A stretch of DNA of 64,000 nucleotides from a bacterium (GCA_024742475.1 JANSYI010000006.1:124001-188000), one strand, 5' to 3'; positions 1-9,114 are shown, numbered from the stretch's first letter. Notes: generated by a model not told the origin, from the sequence alone. A program made the numbers and translations.

Positions 1-1599
1 GTGCCAGGAGTCGAAGATCAGCATGTCGGGCATGGTGTCGACCGGGCTGGTGATCGAGGCAAGGACCCTCTCGCTGCCGGCGCCCCCGAGCGTGCTGCCG
101 TCGTTGCCGAGGAACGCGGTGTCCATCGGCATGATCGCCGGGTCTCCGTCCTCGTTGCCGGGCATCTGCGAAAAGAGCGTCCAGCTGCCTCCTTCCGTGG
201 TGGTCGAGTTCCAGCCGGGGAGCCCCGCCTCGAACGTATCGTTGGGGCTCGGGCAGTCCGAGCACACCCCGTCGAGGCAGCCATTGCAGCTCTCCTCCCC
301 TGCCGGACAGTCTTCGCAGGGCAGAAGGTTCACGAGGTCATTCGCTTGGCAGTAGCCCGCGTCGTCGCAGCTGTCCGCGGAGCCGCATGAGGTCGACGCG
401 TTCGATCCACAGGCCGCTCCGGCGCCCACCGGCTCGAGGTCGCACGCGCCCCCGGCCCCGCACGCACCGCCTCCACATTCGGTCGCGAACGCATCACACA
501 CCGAGTCGGCTCCGCACGCGCACTCGGTGGCGAACGACGTCGTGTCGATGAACCAACCTCGCTCGAAGTCGCAGCACCCATCTCCGGTCGCGTACGCGAA
601 CTCCACGATGCCCACCTGCCCCACCATCGCCTTGGGTACATCGAGACTGACCGGCGTCCAATCGTCCGGTTCGCGGTCGCTGACCGAAGCACAGAGGGGC
701 GAGTCGGGCGTGACCGTCCCGCAGTTGAGCAGGTCGGTCCACGTCTTGCCCCCATCGACGGACACCCGGACGAACTTGTTGTCGTACGTGCCGCTGCCTT
801 CGTCGAGGTGCCACGAGAGGAAGTCGAGCGTGGCAGGCAAGAGGAACGGCTTCGTCCGCGCGTAGGAGTTCTCCTCGTGTCCGCCCGGGTACGGTGAGGA
901 TCGGTTGCCGTCGGTGCCGAAGACCTGGCCACCGAAGGGCAGCTGCGGGAGCAGCAGCCCGCCGCCGCCGAACTTGCCCTTGCCTCCGCTGTAGGCCGAC
1001 GGCGCGCCCGTGTACAGCCCCCAATCACCCGTCAGCTCCCAGCCGACCGTGGAGCGGGTCGTCGTGAACTCGTTGGTCTCGGCAAAGGCCGCGCACGCCG
1101 AGCACGCGCCCGCCGAGCACGCGCACTCGAGCCCGTCGCAGTCCAGGCACGCGGCCCCGTCGCCCAAGACGTTGTCCACGCAGGTGCCCGCGCCGTCGCA
1201 GGCGTCCGCGCCGTTGCACTCCGCGTCAGTCGCGTCACCGCAGGGCGTGCCTTCGGCGAAGTCCGACAGGACGCATCGTCCGCCCTCACAGACCGCGTCG
1301 GTGCACTCGGTCGCCATGTCCGCGCAATCGTCGTTGCCATCGCACGCGGGGCCGTCGGTCGTGCCCGAGCTGTCCGGATCGACCGTCGGGTCGGCGGTCG
1401 TCGAGCCGTCGCTGGTGGTCGAGGGGTCCACCGTCGGGTCGCTCGGGTCGCTCGGGTCGCTCGGGTCGGGGCTCGTCCCGCCCGTGCTGGTGCTCCCCTC
1501 GTCGTCGCTCGGCCCCTGACCGGTCACGTCGTCCGTGCACCCTGACCAAGGGACGAGGAGCAGCAAGAAGGCAAGCGAAGTCCGTGACGAAGCGTGCAT
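1..1599 (-). CDS. Secreted lipoprotein-like surface protein with two Cys-rich plus beta-sandwich modules (C-terminus outside window)
   Basis: Function not recognised. The frame is open from an ATG at 1599 to the window edge (533 codons without a stop), so the C-terminus is missing. Residues 1-21 are a signal peptide ending in SGC, which suggests a lipoprotein, although Trp sits at position -3 of the lipobox. Residues about 25-85 are a Ser/Thr/Asp/Pro linker with a PSD tripeptide repeat. After it the same module occurs twice: a Cys-rich stretch with closely spaced CxxxxxC pairs, then about 150 residues with the Trp/Gly/aromatic pattern of a MAM/ConA-like beta-sandwich (for example VSVDGGKTW in the first copy; the second is cut by the edge). 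Inferred role: cell-surface binding or adhesion. It is divergent from the glycosyltransferase at 1678 with 78 bases between them. Confidence 0.75.
   Translation of the reverse strand, partial: MHASSRTSLAFLLLLVPWSGCTDDVTGQGPSDDEGSTSTGGTSPDPSDPSDPSDPTVDPSTTSDGSTTADPTVDPDSSGTTDGPACDGNDDCADMATECTDAVCEGGRCVLSDFAEGTPCGDATDAECNGADACDGAGTCVDNVLGDGAACLDCDGLECACSAGACSACAAFAETNEFTTTRSTVGWELTGDWGLYTGAPSAYSGGKGKFGGGGLLLPQLPFGGQVFGTDGNRSSPYPGGHEENSYARTKPFLLPATLDFLSWHLDEGSGTYDNKFVRVSVDGGKTWTDLLNCGTVTPDSPLCASVSDREPDDWTPVSLDVPKAMVGQVGIVEFAYATGDGCCDFERGWFIDTTSFATECACGADSVCDAFATECGGGACGAGGACDLEPVGAGAACGSNASTSCGSADSCDDAGYCQANDLVNLLPCEDCPAGEESCNGCLDGVCSDCPSPNDTFEAGLPGWNSTTTEGGSWTLFSQMPGNEDGDPAIMPMDTAFLGNDGSTLGGAGSERVLASITSPVDTMPDMLIFDSWH
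1434..1469. repeat. 9-bp tandem repeat encoding PSD linker
   Basis: The unit TCGGGTCGC occurs three times, followed by a fourth copy with one changed base. Read on the minus strand it encodes a Pro-Ser-Asp repeat in the linker behind the lipoprotein signal of the surface protein. Because the unit is 9 bases, gain or loss of copies keeps the frame and only changes linker length. Confidence 0.8.
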
Positions 1600-1677
1600 G
1601 AGGGCAACCGTGCCTTGCCCCCCGACTTCATGGCAATGTCGGCCCGCTTCACTTTGTGAAACACTCGGAGCAGCGCG

Positions 1678-3258
1678 GTGCGATTCCGCTCTACGCCCTC
1701 CGCGATGGCCGACCGCGAAACGCCGCTGGATCAACTCTCGAGCCGGGCTCCGTGGCTCCTGCTCGGGCTCGCGGCGGCGCTGTTCGTCTCGATCCGACTG
1801 CAGCTGTTCGACGACGAAGTTCCCAATCCTGACATCTCCGGCATCCTCTACAACGCAGATGGCCTCCTGCGAGGGGAGCTGCCCTACGTCGACAACGCCG
1901 AGCTCAAGCCGGTGGGCTCGTTCTACGTGGTCGCCGCGATCTTCTCTGTGCTCGGCCGAGACCTGGACGTCTTGCAGTGGGCGTTCTCCGGCTGGCTGCT
2001 CCTGGGGGTGCCCGCCATCGTGCTCGCGCTCCCCGGCCGTGGCCGCACCCCGATCGCCCTCGCGGTCGGCGTCTACCTGTACTACGCGGGCATGTTCACC
2101 TACAACTACACGGCGTGGATGATGCCCGTGTACGCGTGGGCATTCGCGGGCATCGTGCGGTCGCTCGAGCGCGATCGATGGACCTGGGGCTTGCTCGGCG
2201 GCATGGCGTCGGCCGTGGCGTTTGGCTTCATGCAGCGCGCCGGCGTGCTCGGCCCCCTCGCGCTGGCGCTGTGGCTCCTTCGCCTCCGCACGCAGGGGCC
2301 GGCATGGCGCGCGCTGGGGAGCTGGGTCGGCGGCGCACTGCTGGGCGCGGCCCTCATGGCGCTGCCCTACATCGGCGCAGGAGAGGTCGCCACCCTGCTC
2401 GCGAATCTCCTGCCTTGGGCGCTGGTGTCGACGTACTCGAGCCAGGTCGCCGGTGGTTGGGGCAGCCTCCTTCACCTTCCGGAGATGCTGGCCGACACCT
2501 TTGGCGGCGCGCTCGTGCTCGTGACCGCGGGCCTGCTCGCCTCGCGCCTGGACGCCGATCGTCGCCCCGCGGCCGCAGCGCTGTTCATCATCGCTTCGAT
2601 CGTCGGCACCGGTCTGGGCGGCGCACGATTCTACGTCCACTACATGCCCCAACTCCTGCCCGCGCTGGCGGTGGCGGTCGGCGCGACGCGGCTCGGCGAC
2701 TGGATCGATCGCGCCGACACGGCCGCGCGGCGACGCGGGGGCGCCCTGCTCCTCGTGGGTGCCGTCGTGCTCTGCTGGGTCTACGCCGTCTCGACCGGGG
2801 ACGCCCACCGCTATGAAGCCAAGGCGCGGCGGCTCGAGAACGGCAAGAGCGCAGCCCAAGCCGCAGGCGCGCACATTCGGGCCCGCACCGATCCCGACGA
2901 CACGATCTACGGCTGGGGGTGGACGGCGTGGCGCGTGTACTTCTGGGCCGACCGTCGCGCGCCGGGCCGCTACTACAAGGCGCTCGGTCGCGTGACGACG
3001 TTCAACTCCAACACCGCGTTCGACCCCGGGGGCGACATCGTGTTCACCGACGGTCCGCACGCCGAGGCGTTCATCGCCGACTTCGACGCGCATCCGCCGA
3101 GCTACTTCGTGCTCAGCCCCTCGTTCGTCAAGGCTTTCGGGGCTGAGCGAGAGCCTCTGCAAGCGTTCACCGCACTGGCAGAGCGACTGCAACGCGACTA
3201 TCGCCCGGAGGCGGAGTTCGGCGACCTGCTGCTGCTGCGCCGCATCGCGCGGCCCTGA
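1678..3258 (+). CDS. Multi-pass membrane glycosyltransferase (GT-C fold, GT39/ArnT-like)
   Basis: A 526-residue membrane protein. After a short cytoplasmic N-terminus comes a first membrane segment (about 25-42), then an acidic loop (FDDEVPNPDISG) in the place where GT-C enzymes carry the catalytic Asp/Glu, then about ten hydrophobic segments and a soluble C-terminal part of about 120 residues. This layout fits polyprenyl-phosphate-sugar-dependent glycosyltransferases that modify lipids or proteins on the periplasmic face. Donor and acceptor cannot be told. The GTG at 1678 is chosen because GGAG lies 7 bases before it; an ATG at 1705 is the alternative but has no ribosome binding site. It ends 6 bases from the convergent kinase gene. 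Confidence 0.7.
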   Translation: MRFRSTPSAMADRETPLDQLSSRAPWLLLGLAAALFVSIRLQLFDDEVPNPDISGILYNADGLLRGELPYVDNAELKPVGSFYVVAAIFSVLGRDLDVLQWAFSGWLLLGVPAIVLALPGRGRTPIALAVGVYLYYAGMFTYNYTAWMMPVYAWAFAGIVRSLERDRWTWGLLGGMASAVAFGFMQRAGVLGPLALALWLLRLRTQGPAWRALGSWVGGALLGAALMALPYIGAGEVATLLANLLPWALVSTYSSQVAGGWGSLLHLPEMLADTFGGALVLVTAGLLASRLDADRRPAAAALFIIASIVGTGLGGARFYVHYMPQLLPALAVAVGATRLGDWIDRADTAARRRGGALLLVGAVVLCWVYAVSTGDAHRYEAKARRLENGKSAAQAAGAHIRARTDPDDTIYGWGWTAWRVYFWADRRAPGRYYKALGRVTTFNSNTAFDPGGDIVFTDGPHAEAFIADFDAHPPSYFVLSPSFVKAFGAEREPLQAFTALAERLQRDYRPEAEFGDLLLLRRIARP

Positions 3259-3264
3259 GCCCGC

Positions 3265-4614
3265 TCAGGTGCCGAACGGATTCTTGAGCTCGGGGACGAG
3301 CGCGTCCACGGCCACCGTGGGGCCGCGGGTGTCGGCTCGCTGGGTTGCGCCCCGTTCGACCGGCGGCGCCGAGGGCCGAGACGGGCGAGCGCGACGGGCT
3401 GCGCGGCGGGGCGTCGGCGACTCGGGCGTGAGGGCCTGCTTGGGGCGCGCCCGCTCGAAGACGGGGAGGTCGGCGTGCAGGGCCGGGGCCTCGAACGTCG
3501 CGGGCTGCAGCGGCGGCACCTCGAGCGCGACGGGAGTCAGTGAGACCCTCTGCGCCGCCGGGCGGGCCGCGACGAGCGCGAGCAACGTGCCTGCGGCGAG
3601 TGCTGCCCCGGTGACGTAGCGCCACGGCCGGGCGACGGAGGCCGACTTCGCTTTGGACGCCGCCGCCCGTTCTCGCCGTCCCCGCCGGAGGTCGAACGCC
3701 TGATACACCTCGGTCACCGACGCGGGCCGCTCGGCGGGGTCCTTTCGCAGACAGCGGTCGACGATGGTGCACACGACGTCGGGCACCTCGGCCGGCGCGA
3801 GCGCTCGCAGCGGCTTTGGCTCGACGTACACGTGCTGATAGAGGATCTCCGCCGGCGCCCCGCGAACGGGAGGTTCACCCGCGATCATCTCGTAGAGCAC
3901 GCAACCGAGGCTGTAGAGATCGGTGCGCGTGTCGAGCTCGCGACCTGCGATCTGCTCGGGACTCATCGTCGAGGGGGTGCCGATGACCTTGCTCAGCACC
4001 AAACGCCCCGTGGCGCGATCGGTCCTCGCCTCGCCCTGCACTTGCGCCTGCGCCAACCCGAAGTCGAGGACCTTGATGCGGTCATCCTTGGCACAGACGA
4101 AGAGGTTTGCCGGCTTGAGGTCGCGATGCACGATGCCCTTGGCGTGGGCCGCCTCGACCCCCTCGAGGATCTGAACGCCCCACACCCGGGCCTGCCTCCA
4201 GGTCAGACGGCGCGCATCGAGCACCGCCCGCAGCGGCTGCCCCTCGAGCAGCTCCATGACGATGAACGGCGTGCCGCCTTGGCGCGCGTGGCCAAAATCG
4301 GTGACAGCCGTCACGTTGGGATGCTCGACGCGCGAGAGCGTGTTCGCTTCGCGCAGCATGCGGATCGCCGCCTCGTCGTCGAACGACCCGGTGCGCGTGG
4401 CCAGCAGCTTGATTGCGAACTGCTTGCCGATCATGACGTGGCGGGCTTTCCAGACCCACCCCGAAGCGCCGCGTCCGATGGGCTCGATGAGCTCGTAGCG
4501 GTCGGCGAGCACCATGCCCGGGCGCGGCTCGAGCGTCGCCCCGTACGCACCGGACGCGTCGACATCCCCAAAGTCCCCCGTGGGGGGGAGCGTGTCCATG
4601 GTGCTCTCTTCCAC
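3265..4614 (-). CDS. Hanks-type Ser/Thr protein kinase with one transmembrane segment
   Basis: 449 residues. The kinase domain spans about 40-310: glycine loop GRGASG (47-52), ATP-binding Lys69, catalytic HRDLKPAN (163-170), DFG (184-186) and SPE in the activation segment (218-220), so all residues needed for catalysis are present. A single membrane helix follows at about 332-350, leaving about 100 extracytoplasmic residues rich in Pro/Ala/Arg and ending in KNPFGT. Expected role: membrane signalling by phosphorylation of cytoplasmic targets; the sensor tail matches no domain I know. Two in-frame ATGs exist (4614 and 4599). It is followed upstream by 98 bases without an evident gene, then the end of gor. 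Confidence 0.9.
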   Translation of the reverse strand: MEESTMDTLPPTGDFGDVDASGAYGATLEPRPGMVLADRYELIEPIGRGASGWVWKARHVMIGKQFAIKLLATRTGSFDDEAAIRMLREANTLSRVEHPNVTAVTDFGHARQGGTPFIVMELLEGQPLRAVLDARRLTWRQARVWGVQILEGVEAAHAKGIVHRDLKPANLFVCAKDDRIKVLDFGLAQAQVQGEARTDRATGRLVLSKVIGTPSTMSPEQIAGRELDTRTDLYSLGCVLYEMIAGEPPVRGAPAEILYQHVYVEPKPLRALAPAEVPDVVCTIVDRCLRKDPAERPASVTEVYQAFDLRRGRRERAAASKAKSASVARPWRYVTGAALAAGTLLALVAARPAAQRVSLTPVALEVPPLQPATFEAPALHADLPVFERARPKQALTPESPTPRRAARRARPSRPSAPPVERGATQRADTRGPTVAVDALVPELKNPFGT

Positions 4615-4712
4615 CTATCAACCCAACGCGGCCGACCGCGCCTATGTTGCATAGCAGCGCAGGCGCGATGACGCACGCACGATTGCGCGCGCGCCGCCGC
4701 CCCTGGGACGGG

Positions 4713-6068
4713 TCACTCCACGGGCGTCGTCATCGTGACGAACTCTTCGGCCGAGCTGGGATGAATGCCGACCGTGGCGTCGAACTGCTTCTTGGTCGCC
4801 CCCGCCTTGATCGCCACGGCGAACCCCTGAACGATCTCCGCGGCGTCGGGGCCGACCATGTGCAGCCCGAGCACCTTGTCGGTCTCGCGATCGACGATGA
4901 GCTTCATCATCGTCTTGCTGTCCCTCCCGGGCAGGACGAACTTCATCGGGCGGAACTTCGCCCTGTACACGTCGATGGGCCCGGTGCCCAGCGCACCCGC
5001 CTCGGCTTCGGTGATGCCCACCGTCCCGACGGGCGGCTGCGAGAACACGGCCGAGGGCACCGCGCCGTGATCGACCGGCGTCGGGTTGTCCTTGAACTCG
5101 GTCTCGACGAACGCGCGGCCGTCGGCGATGGCGACGGGGGTGAGCGCGATGCGCGTGGTCACATCGCCGACCGCCCAGATGCCCGGCACGTTGGTCTTGG
5201 ACCACTCGTCGACGATGATCGCCCCGTGGGGGTCGGTTTGAACGCCGACGCGCTCGAGGCCGAGGTTCTTGCTGTGCGGGTGCCGCCCGGTGGCGTAGAG
5301 CACCTGATCGACTTGAATGTGCTCCCCGCGATCGAGTCGCAGGTCGAGTCCCTCGGCCGTCTTCTCGATCGCGTGGACGCGCGTCTGGCAACGCAGGTCG
5401 ACGCCTTCTTTGCGCATCTCCTCGGCAAGGGTCTCGCGAACGTCGAGATCGAAGCCCCGAAGAATCGTCTCGCCGCGCACGAGCTGGGTGACCTTGGCGC
5501 CTGCGTTGTTCCAGATGCCGGCGAACTCGACCCCGATGTAGCCGCCACCCACGACGGCCACGCGCTCGGGAATCTCGGCGAGATCGAGGGCTTCGTTCGA
5601 CGTGATCGCATGCTGGATGCCGGGGACCTCGGGCAGCGTCGGCCATCCGCCCGTGGCGATGAGGATGCGCTCGGCCGTGAATGTGCGCCCTTCGACCTCG
5701 ACCGTGTGCGCATCGACGATGACGCCGCGCCCCTCGTATACGGTGACCCCCGAGTTGCCGAGCATGCGCTTGTAGATGCCCTCGAGGCGATCGAGCTCGG
5801 CGTCCTTCGCCGCGATCATGCGGGGCCAGTCGAGCGACGTCTCGCCAATGTTCCAGCCGTACCCGGCCGCATCTGCGAGTTCGTTTCGAATGTGGCTGGC
5901 GTAGACCAGGAGTTTCTTGGGCACGCAACCACGCAGCACGCATGTCCCCCCGATGCGGCGCTCCTCACAGATCGCCACGCGAGCTCCGTACGCCCCCGCG
6001 CGACGGCTCGCCGCCACGCCACCCGAGCCTGCGCCAATCGTGAAGAGGTCGAAGTCGTACTTGGCCAT
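4713..6068 (-). CDS. gor: Glutathione-disulfide reductase (pyridine nucleotide-disulfide oxidoreductase)
   Basis: 451 residues, the usual length of the family. It reduces glutathione disulfide with NADPH in the cytoplasm. Visible in order: N-terminal FAD-binding GAGSGG, the redox-active disulfide GGTCVLRGCVPKK with the CxxxxC spacing of glutathione reductase, a second dinucleotide-binding GGGYIG near the middle, and the C-terminal HPSSAEEF holding the His-Glu pair that activates the active-site thiol. The CVLRGCVPKK form separates it from dihydrolipoamide and mercuric reductases, but a related substrate cannot be excluded. It is divergent from the photolyase-like gene with 74 bases between them. 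Confidence 0.88.
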   Translation of the reverse strand: MAKYDFDLFTIGAGSGGVAASRRAGAYGARVAICEERRIGGTCVLRGCVPKKLLVYASHIRNELADAAGYGWNIGETSLDWPRMIAAKDAELDRLEGIYKRMLGNSGVTVYEGRGVIVDAHTVEVEGRTFTAERILIATGGWPTLPEVPGIQHAITSNEALDLAEIPERVAVVGGGYIGVEFAGIWNNAGAKVTQLVRGETILRGFDLDVRETLAEEMRKEGVDLRCQTRVHAIEKTAEGLDLRLDRGEHIQVDQVLYATGRHPHSKNLGLERVGVQTDPHGAIIVDEWSKTNVPGIWAVGDVTTRIALTPVAIADGRAFVETEFKDNPTPVDHGAVPSAVFSQPPVGTVGITEAEAGALGTGPIDVYRAKFRPMKFVLPGRDSKTMMKLIVDRETDKVLGLHMVGPDAAEIVQGFAVAIKAGATKKQFDATVGIHPSSAEEFVTMTTPVE

Positions 6069-6142
6069 GCGTGCGAGGAAGCTAGCAGGTCCGGGGCAGT
6101 TGCGTGGAGGATCGGCGTGCGCGTGCTAGCAGCCGATCCGTG

Positions 6143-7381
6143 ATGGACTGGACGCCGACCCGGCAGGCAGGCCTCGAGCGTCTCCGCGCGTTCGTACCCC
6201 ACGCTGGTAGCGCCTACGCGTCGGGCCGCAACCGCGACGAGGGCTGGGAGCCGAGCGCCGGTGCCGGGCCGGACTCGCGCACGACCGTCTCGGGGCTCTC
6301 CCCGTGGATTCAGCGGCGGCTCGTGCTCGAGTCGGAGGTCGTCCGCGCCGTGACCGAGGCACACGGTCCCGCGCAGCCCGAGAAGTTCGTGCAGGAGGTC
6401 CTGTGGCGCACCTACTGGAAGGGCTGGCTGGCGATGCGGCCGTCGGTGTGGGCGGACTACCTCAGCGACTGCGACCGCGACGCGCAGCGGGTGGAGTCCA
6501 ACGGTCGAGCGCGCCGCGCCTACGCCCGCGCCTGCGACGGCGAGACCGGCCTGGCCTGCTTCGACCACTGGAGCGCCGAGCTGCGCGAGACCGGCTACCT
6601 GCACAACCATGCCCGCATGTGGTTTGCGAGCATCTGGACCTTCACGCTCGGGCTGCCGTGGACGCTGGGCGCGGCGTGGTTCGAGCGGCACCTGCTCGAC
6701 GCCGACGCGGCCTCCAACACGCTGAGCTGGCGATGGGTCGCGGGTCTGCACACGCGCGGCAAGCACTACGTCGCCCGGGCCGAGAACATTCGGCGGTTCA
6801 CGGGCGGGCGCTTCGACCCCACCGGCGCCCTCGCGCGAGCGCCCGCCGCCCTGCACGATGACCGAGAGCACCCCCGGGAGCCGATCGTCGAGCTGCCCGA
6901 GGCTCCAAACCACAGCGACGTGCGCTCGGGGCTGTTGCTGACGACCGAAGACCTCTGTCCCGAGCGCTCTGCGCTGCGCGACACGACCTTCGTCTCGGTC
7001 GCGGGGGGACTGCCCGCAGACGTGACCGGGACCCATGGGTCCCGCCCCATACAGTTTCACGCGGCGTCGCTGCACGACGGCTTGCAGCGATCAGCGACCG
7101 CCTTCGCGGCCGCGGCGGTTCGTCTCCCCGACGGCACGGACTATCTCGACGGCGTGCTCGCGTGGGCCCACGAGGCGGCGCTACAGCGGGTCGTCGCCCA
7201 CGCCCCGACCGTGGGGCGGTGGACGGCGAGCTTCGAGCGCCTCGCAACCCGGCTCTCTCGCAGCGGCATCGAGCTCGCGCTGTGTCGCCGCGCGTGGGAC
7301 ACACAGCTCTACCCGCACGCGACGGCGGGCTACTTCAAGTTCAAGAAGGTCATCCCCGATCTCCTGCGGCGCATCGCGTAG
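6143..7381 (+). CDS. Photolyase/cryptochrome FAD-domain protein lacking the N-terminal antenna domain
   Basis: 412 residues. Residues about 45-225 match the helical FAD-binding half of photolyases and cryptochromes: LSPWIQRR (52-59), the LWRTYWKG segment (87-94), HNHARMW (154-160), then DADAASN (186-192) with SWRWVAG (195-201). The usual N-terminal alpha/beta domain of 130 or more residues, which carries the antenna chromophore, is missing. Instead about 190 residues follow the FAD domain; their last 80 contain TVGRWTASFERL and RRAWDTQLYPHATAGYF. It probably binds FAD; whether it repairs DNA or senses light is unknown. The start is the ATG at 6143, directly preceded by an in-frame GTG. It ends 7 bases before the convergent gene at 7388. 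Confidence 0.75.
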   Translation: MDWTPTRQAGLERLRAFVPHAGSAYASGRNRDEGWEPSAGAGPDSRTTVSGLSPWIQRRLVLESEVVRAVTEAHGPAQPEKFVQEVLWRTYWKGWLAMRPSVWADYLSDCDRDAQRVESNGRARRAYARACDGETGLACFDHWSAELRETGYLHNHARMWFASIWTFTLGLPWTLGAAWFERHLLDADAASNTLSWRWVAGLHTRGKHYVARAENIRRFTGGRFDPTGALARAPAALHDDREHPREPIVELPEAPNHSDVRSGLLLTTEDLCPERSALRDTTFVSVAGGLPADVTGTHGSRPIQFHAASLHDGLQRSATAFAAAAVRLPDGTDYLDGVLAWAHEAALQRVVAHAPTVGRWTASFERLATRLSRSGIELALCRRAWDTQLYPHATAGYFKFKKVIPDLLRRIA

Positions 7382-7387
7382 ACGACC

Positions 7388-8113
7388 TCATGCGGAAATC
7401 TGCAGGGCCTGTGCGGCCGCCTCGCGAAGCGCCGCGTACGGTCGCCGCCAGTCGGGCACGGCATCGCGCGTCCACGCGCGCACGGGCAGCGCCCCCTGAG
7501 CGGACAGGCGCCGATGCAGCGCGAGCTCGTCGTCGGGCTCGCGGGAGAACCCAAACGGGTTGCGGGCGGCCTGGTCGAGAAGCGGGCCGTACTTCTCGTC
7601 CCCTTCGTCGATCAACGAGAGCAGCTCTTCGCCGCGGCGATGCATCCGCTCGACGAACGCGGCGTCGTACGGCCCCACGCCGGCGCGGGTGCCCGGATCG
7701 TCGGCCACCCACTTGGCCCAGTCGAACCCGTAGACGAAGTCGTGGATGTAGCGGAAGCGAATCGGCCCGTGGACGCCGAACACGTGCTGCAGCTGCGCGA
7801 CCCCACGCCACAGCGCTCGCACGCGCGCGACGGGGTCGGCGTCGGCCAGCGCCTGCTCACGCTGACGGGCCGCGAGCGCCTCGAGGTCCCACAGCAGGTT
7901 GTCGGGGAAGGCGGTCAGCATCGCCTCGACCGCCTCGACCAACCCTTCGATGAACGCCCGCTCGAACGCGTGCGGATCGCCCGGCTCGAGGATGCGATCG
8001 CACAGCGCGGTGGGGAGCTTCGCCCGCACGCGCGCCGGCTCCAACGTCCCGAACGCGGCGCGCTCGGCCAAGGCGGCATCGAGCGCGGCGAGCTCAGCCA
8101 AGGTGTCCCCCAA
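7388..8113 (-). CDS. Uncharacterised 241-residue protein, overlapping the UbiA gene
   Basis: I do not recognise this family. It is a soluble, mostly helical protein without signal peptide or membrane segments. It is rich in Asp, Arg, His and aromatic residues, with a motif-like centre (RFRYIHDFVYGFDWAKWV, about 121-138) and a second conserved-looking part (NPFGFSREPDDELALHRRL) near residue 195. Its start lies 20 bases inside the end of the upstream UbiA gene on the same strand, so the two are almost certainly co-translated, which hints at a job linked to an isoprenoid or quinone product. Convergent with the photolyase-like gene. Confidence 0.6.
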   Translation of the reverse strand: MGDTLAELAALDAALAERAAFGTLEPARVRAKLPTALCDRILEPGDPHAFERAFIEGLVEAVEAMLTAFPDNLLWDLEALAARQREQALADADPVARVRALWRGVAQLQHVFGVHGPIRFRYIHDFVYGFDWAKWVADDPGTRAGVGPYDAAFVERMHRRGEELLSLIDEGDEKYGPLLDQAARNPFGFSREPDDELALHRRLSAQGALPVRAWTRDAVPDWRRPYAALREAAAQALQISA

Positions 8114-9044
8114 AGAGCAGGGATCCGGCAGCGAGCAGCACGGCCAGCACCGCGGTGCCCCGCCAGATGCAGTCGTGCAGCTTCTGCTTGTAGCGACCGA
8201 TGCCGATGTAGGTGTCGACCTCGGACGAAGCGCCGACCTCTCGCAGGTCGACGAACTCCATGGCCATGACGATGATGACGGGCGCGAGCACGAGTCCCGA
8301 GATGGCTCCGGGCGCGAGCAGAGGCAGCAGAGCCCAGACGATCATCGCTCCGATGACCAAGCCCTCCACCGCCTGCCGCACCGCGGTGGCCCCGAAGAGC
8401 ACCGTGAAGGTGCGCTTGCCCCCGAGCCTGTCGCTGGGCTCGTCCGCGAGGCCCGACGCGAGCGCGCTGCTCAGCGCGAGCAGCAAGAAGGCCGGCAGCA
8501 CCACGATGCCGGCCGGGCTGACCTCGCCGGACTGCAGGTAGGCGTTCCACCACGGCAGCGCGAAGCCGACCCCGAGCATCTCGAGGATCTCTCCGCCCCC
8601 GCGGTAGTTCAGACGCAGCGGAGGCAGGGTGTAGGCCCAGAACAGCACCATGCAGGCGGCGCCGCCGATCGCAAGGCCGGGCCGGTCGAGCATGAGCTGG
8701 GCCCCCACGGCGACCCCGGCCGCGAGCGCGCCGGCGCCGAGCCCGGCGAGCAGGACCGAGCGGTCGTCGAGGATGCCGTCGACGATCGTCTTGGGGCTGC
8801 TCAGCTCGGGAAACAAGCGCCGCTTGAGCGCGTCGACGTCCTGGTCGCCCCAGTCGTTGAGCAGCACCACGAACGCCAGATGGAGCATCGTGAACGCAAA
8901 CCCCGCCAGCAGCGCCAACACGTTCACGCCCCCAGCGGACGCGATGCCGACAGCCTGGCCCAGCAGCGCCGCGACGAGGAGCTTGGGCCAACTGCCAGGC
9001 TTGAGCGCGTAGAGCCACCGCTCACGGAGCGACGTCGGTCTCAC
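8094..9044 (-). CDS. UbiA-family prenyltransferase
   Basis: 316 residues with about nine membrane segments. UbiA enzymes transfer a polyprenyl chain from its diphosphate onto an aromatic or other acceptor in the membrane. The two metal/diphosphate motifs are both visible: NDWGDQDVD (63-71, the NDxxDxxxD motif) and DEPSDRLGGKRT (201-212, the DxxxD motif with the GK). The second motif looks MenA-like, but without menaquinone genes nearby the acceptor stays open (quinone, chlorin or heme side chains are possible). The GTG at 9044 is chosen because longer versions of the frame run into the divergent gene at 9115. Translationally coupled to the unknown gene downstream. Confidence 0.85.
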   Translation of the reverse strand: MRPTSLRERWLYALKPGSWPKLLVAALLGQAVGIASAGGVNVLALLAGFAFTMLHLAFVVLLNDWGDQDVDALKRRLFPELSSPKTIVDGILDDRSVLLAGLGAGALAAGVAVGAQLMLDRPGLAIGGAACMVLFWAYTLPPLRLNYRGGGEILEMLGVGFALPWWNAYLQSGEVSPAGIVVLPAFLLLALSSALASGLADEPSDRLGGKRTFTVLFGATAVRQAVEGLVIGAMIVWALLPLLAPGAISGLVLAPVIIVMAMEFVDLREVGASSEVDTYIGIGRYKQKLHDCIWRGTAVLAVLLAAGSLLFGGHLG

Positions 9045-9114
9045 GCCGCCACTGTACGCGTTTTTCGCGAGAGCGGCTTGTGAAGGGGCGCTGCGGTCCC
9101 GTAGCGTCGCTGCC

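Noticed and set aside
1434..1469. Short repeats considered as a CRISPR-like array
   Set aside because: 9-base units without spacers, inside a coding frame; they are a linker repeat.
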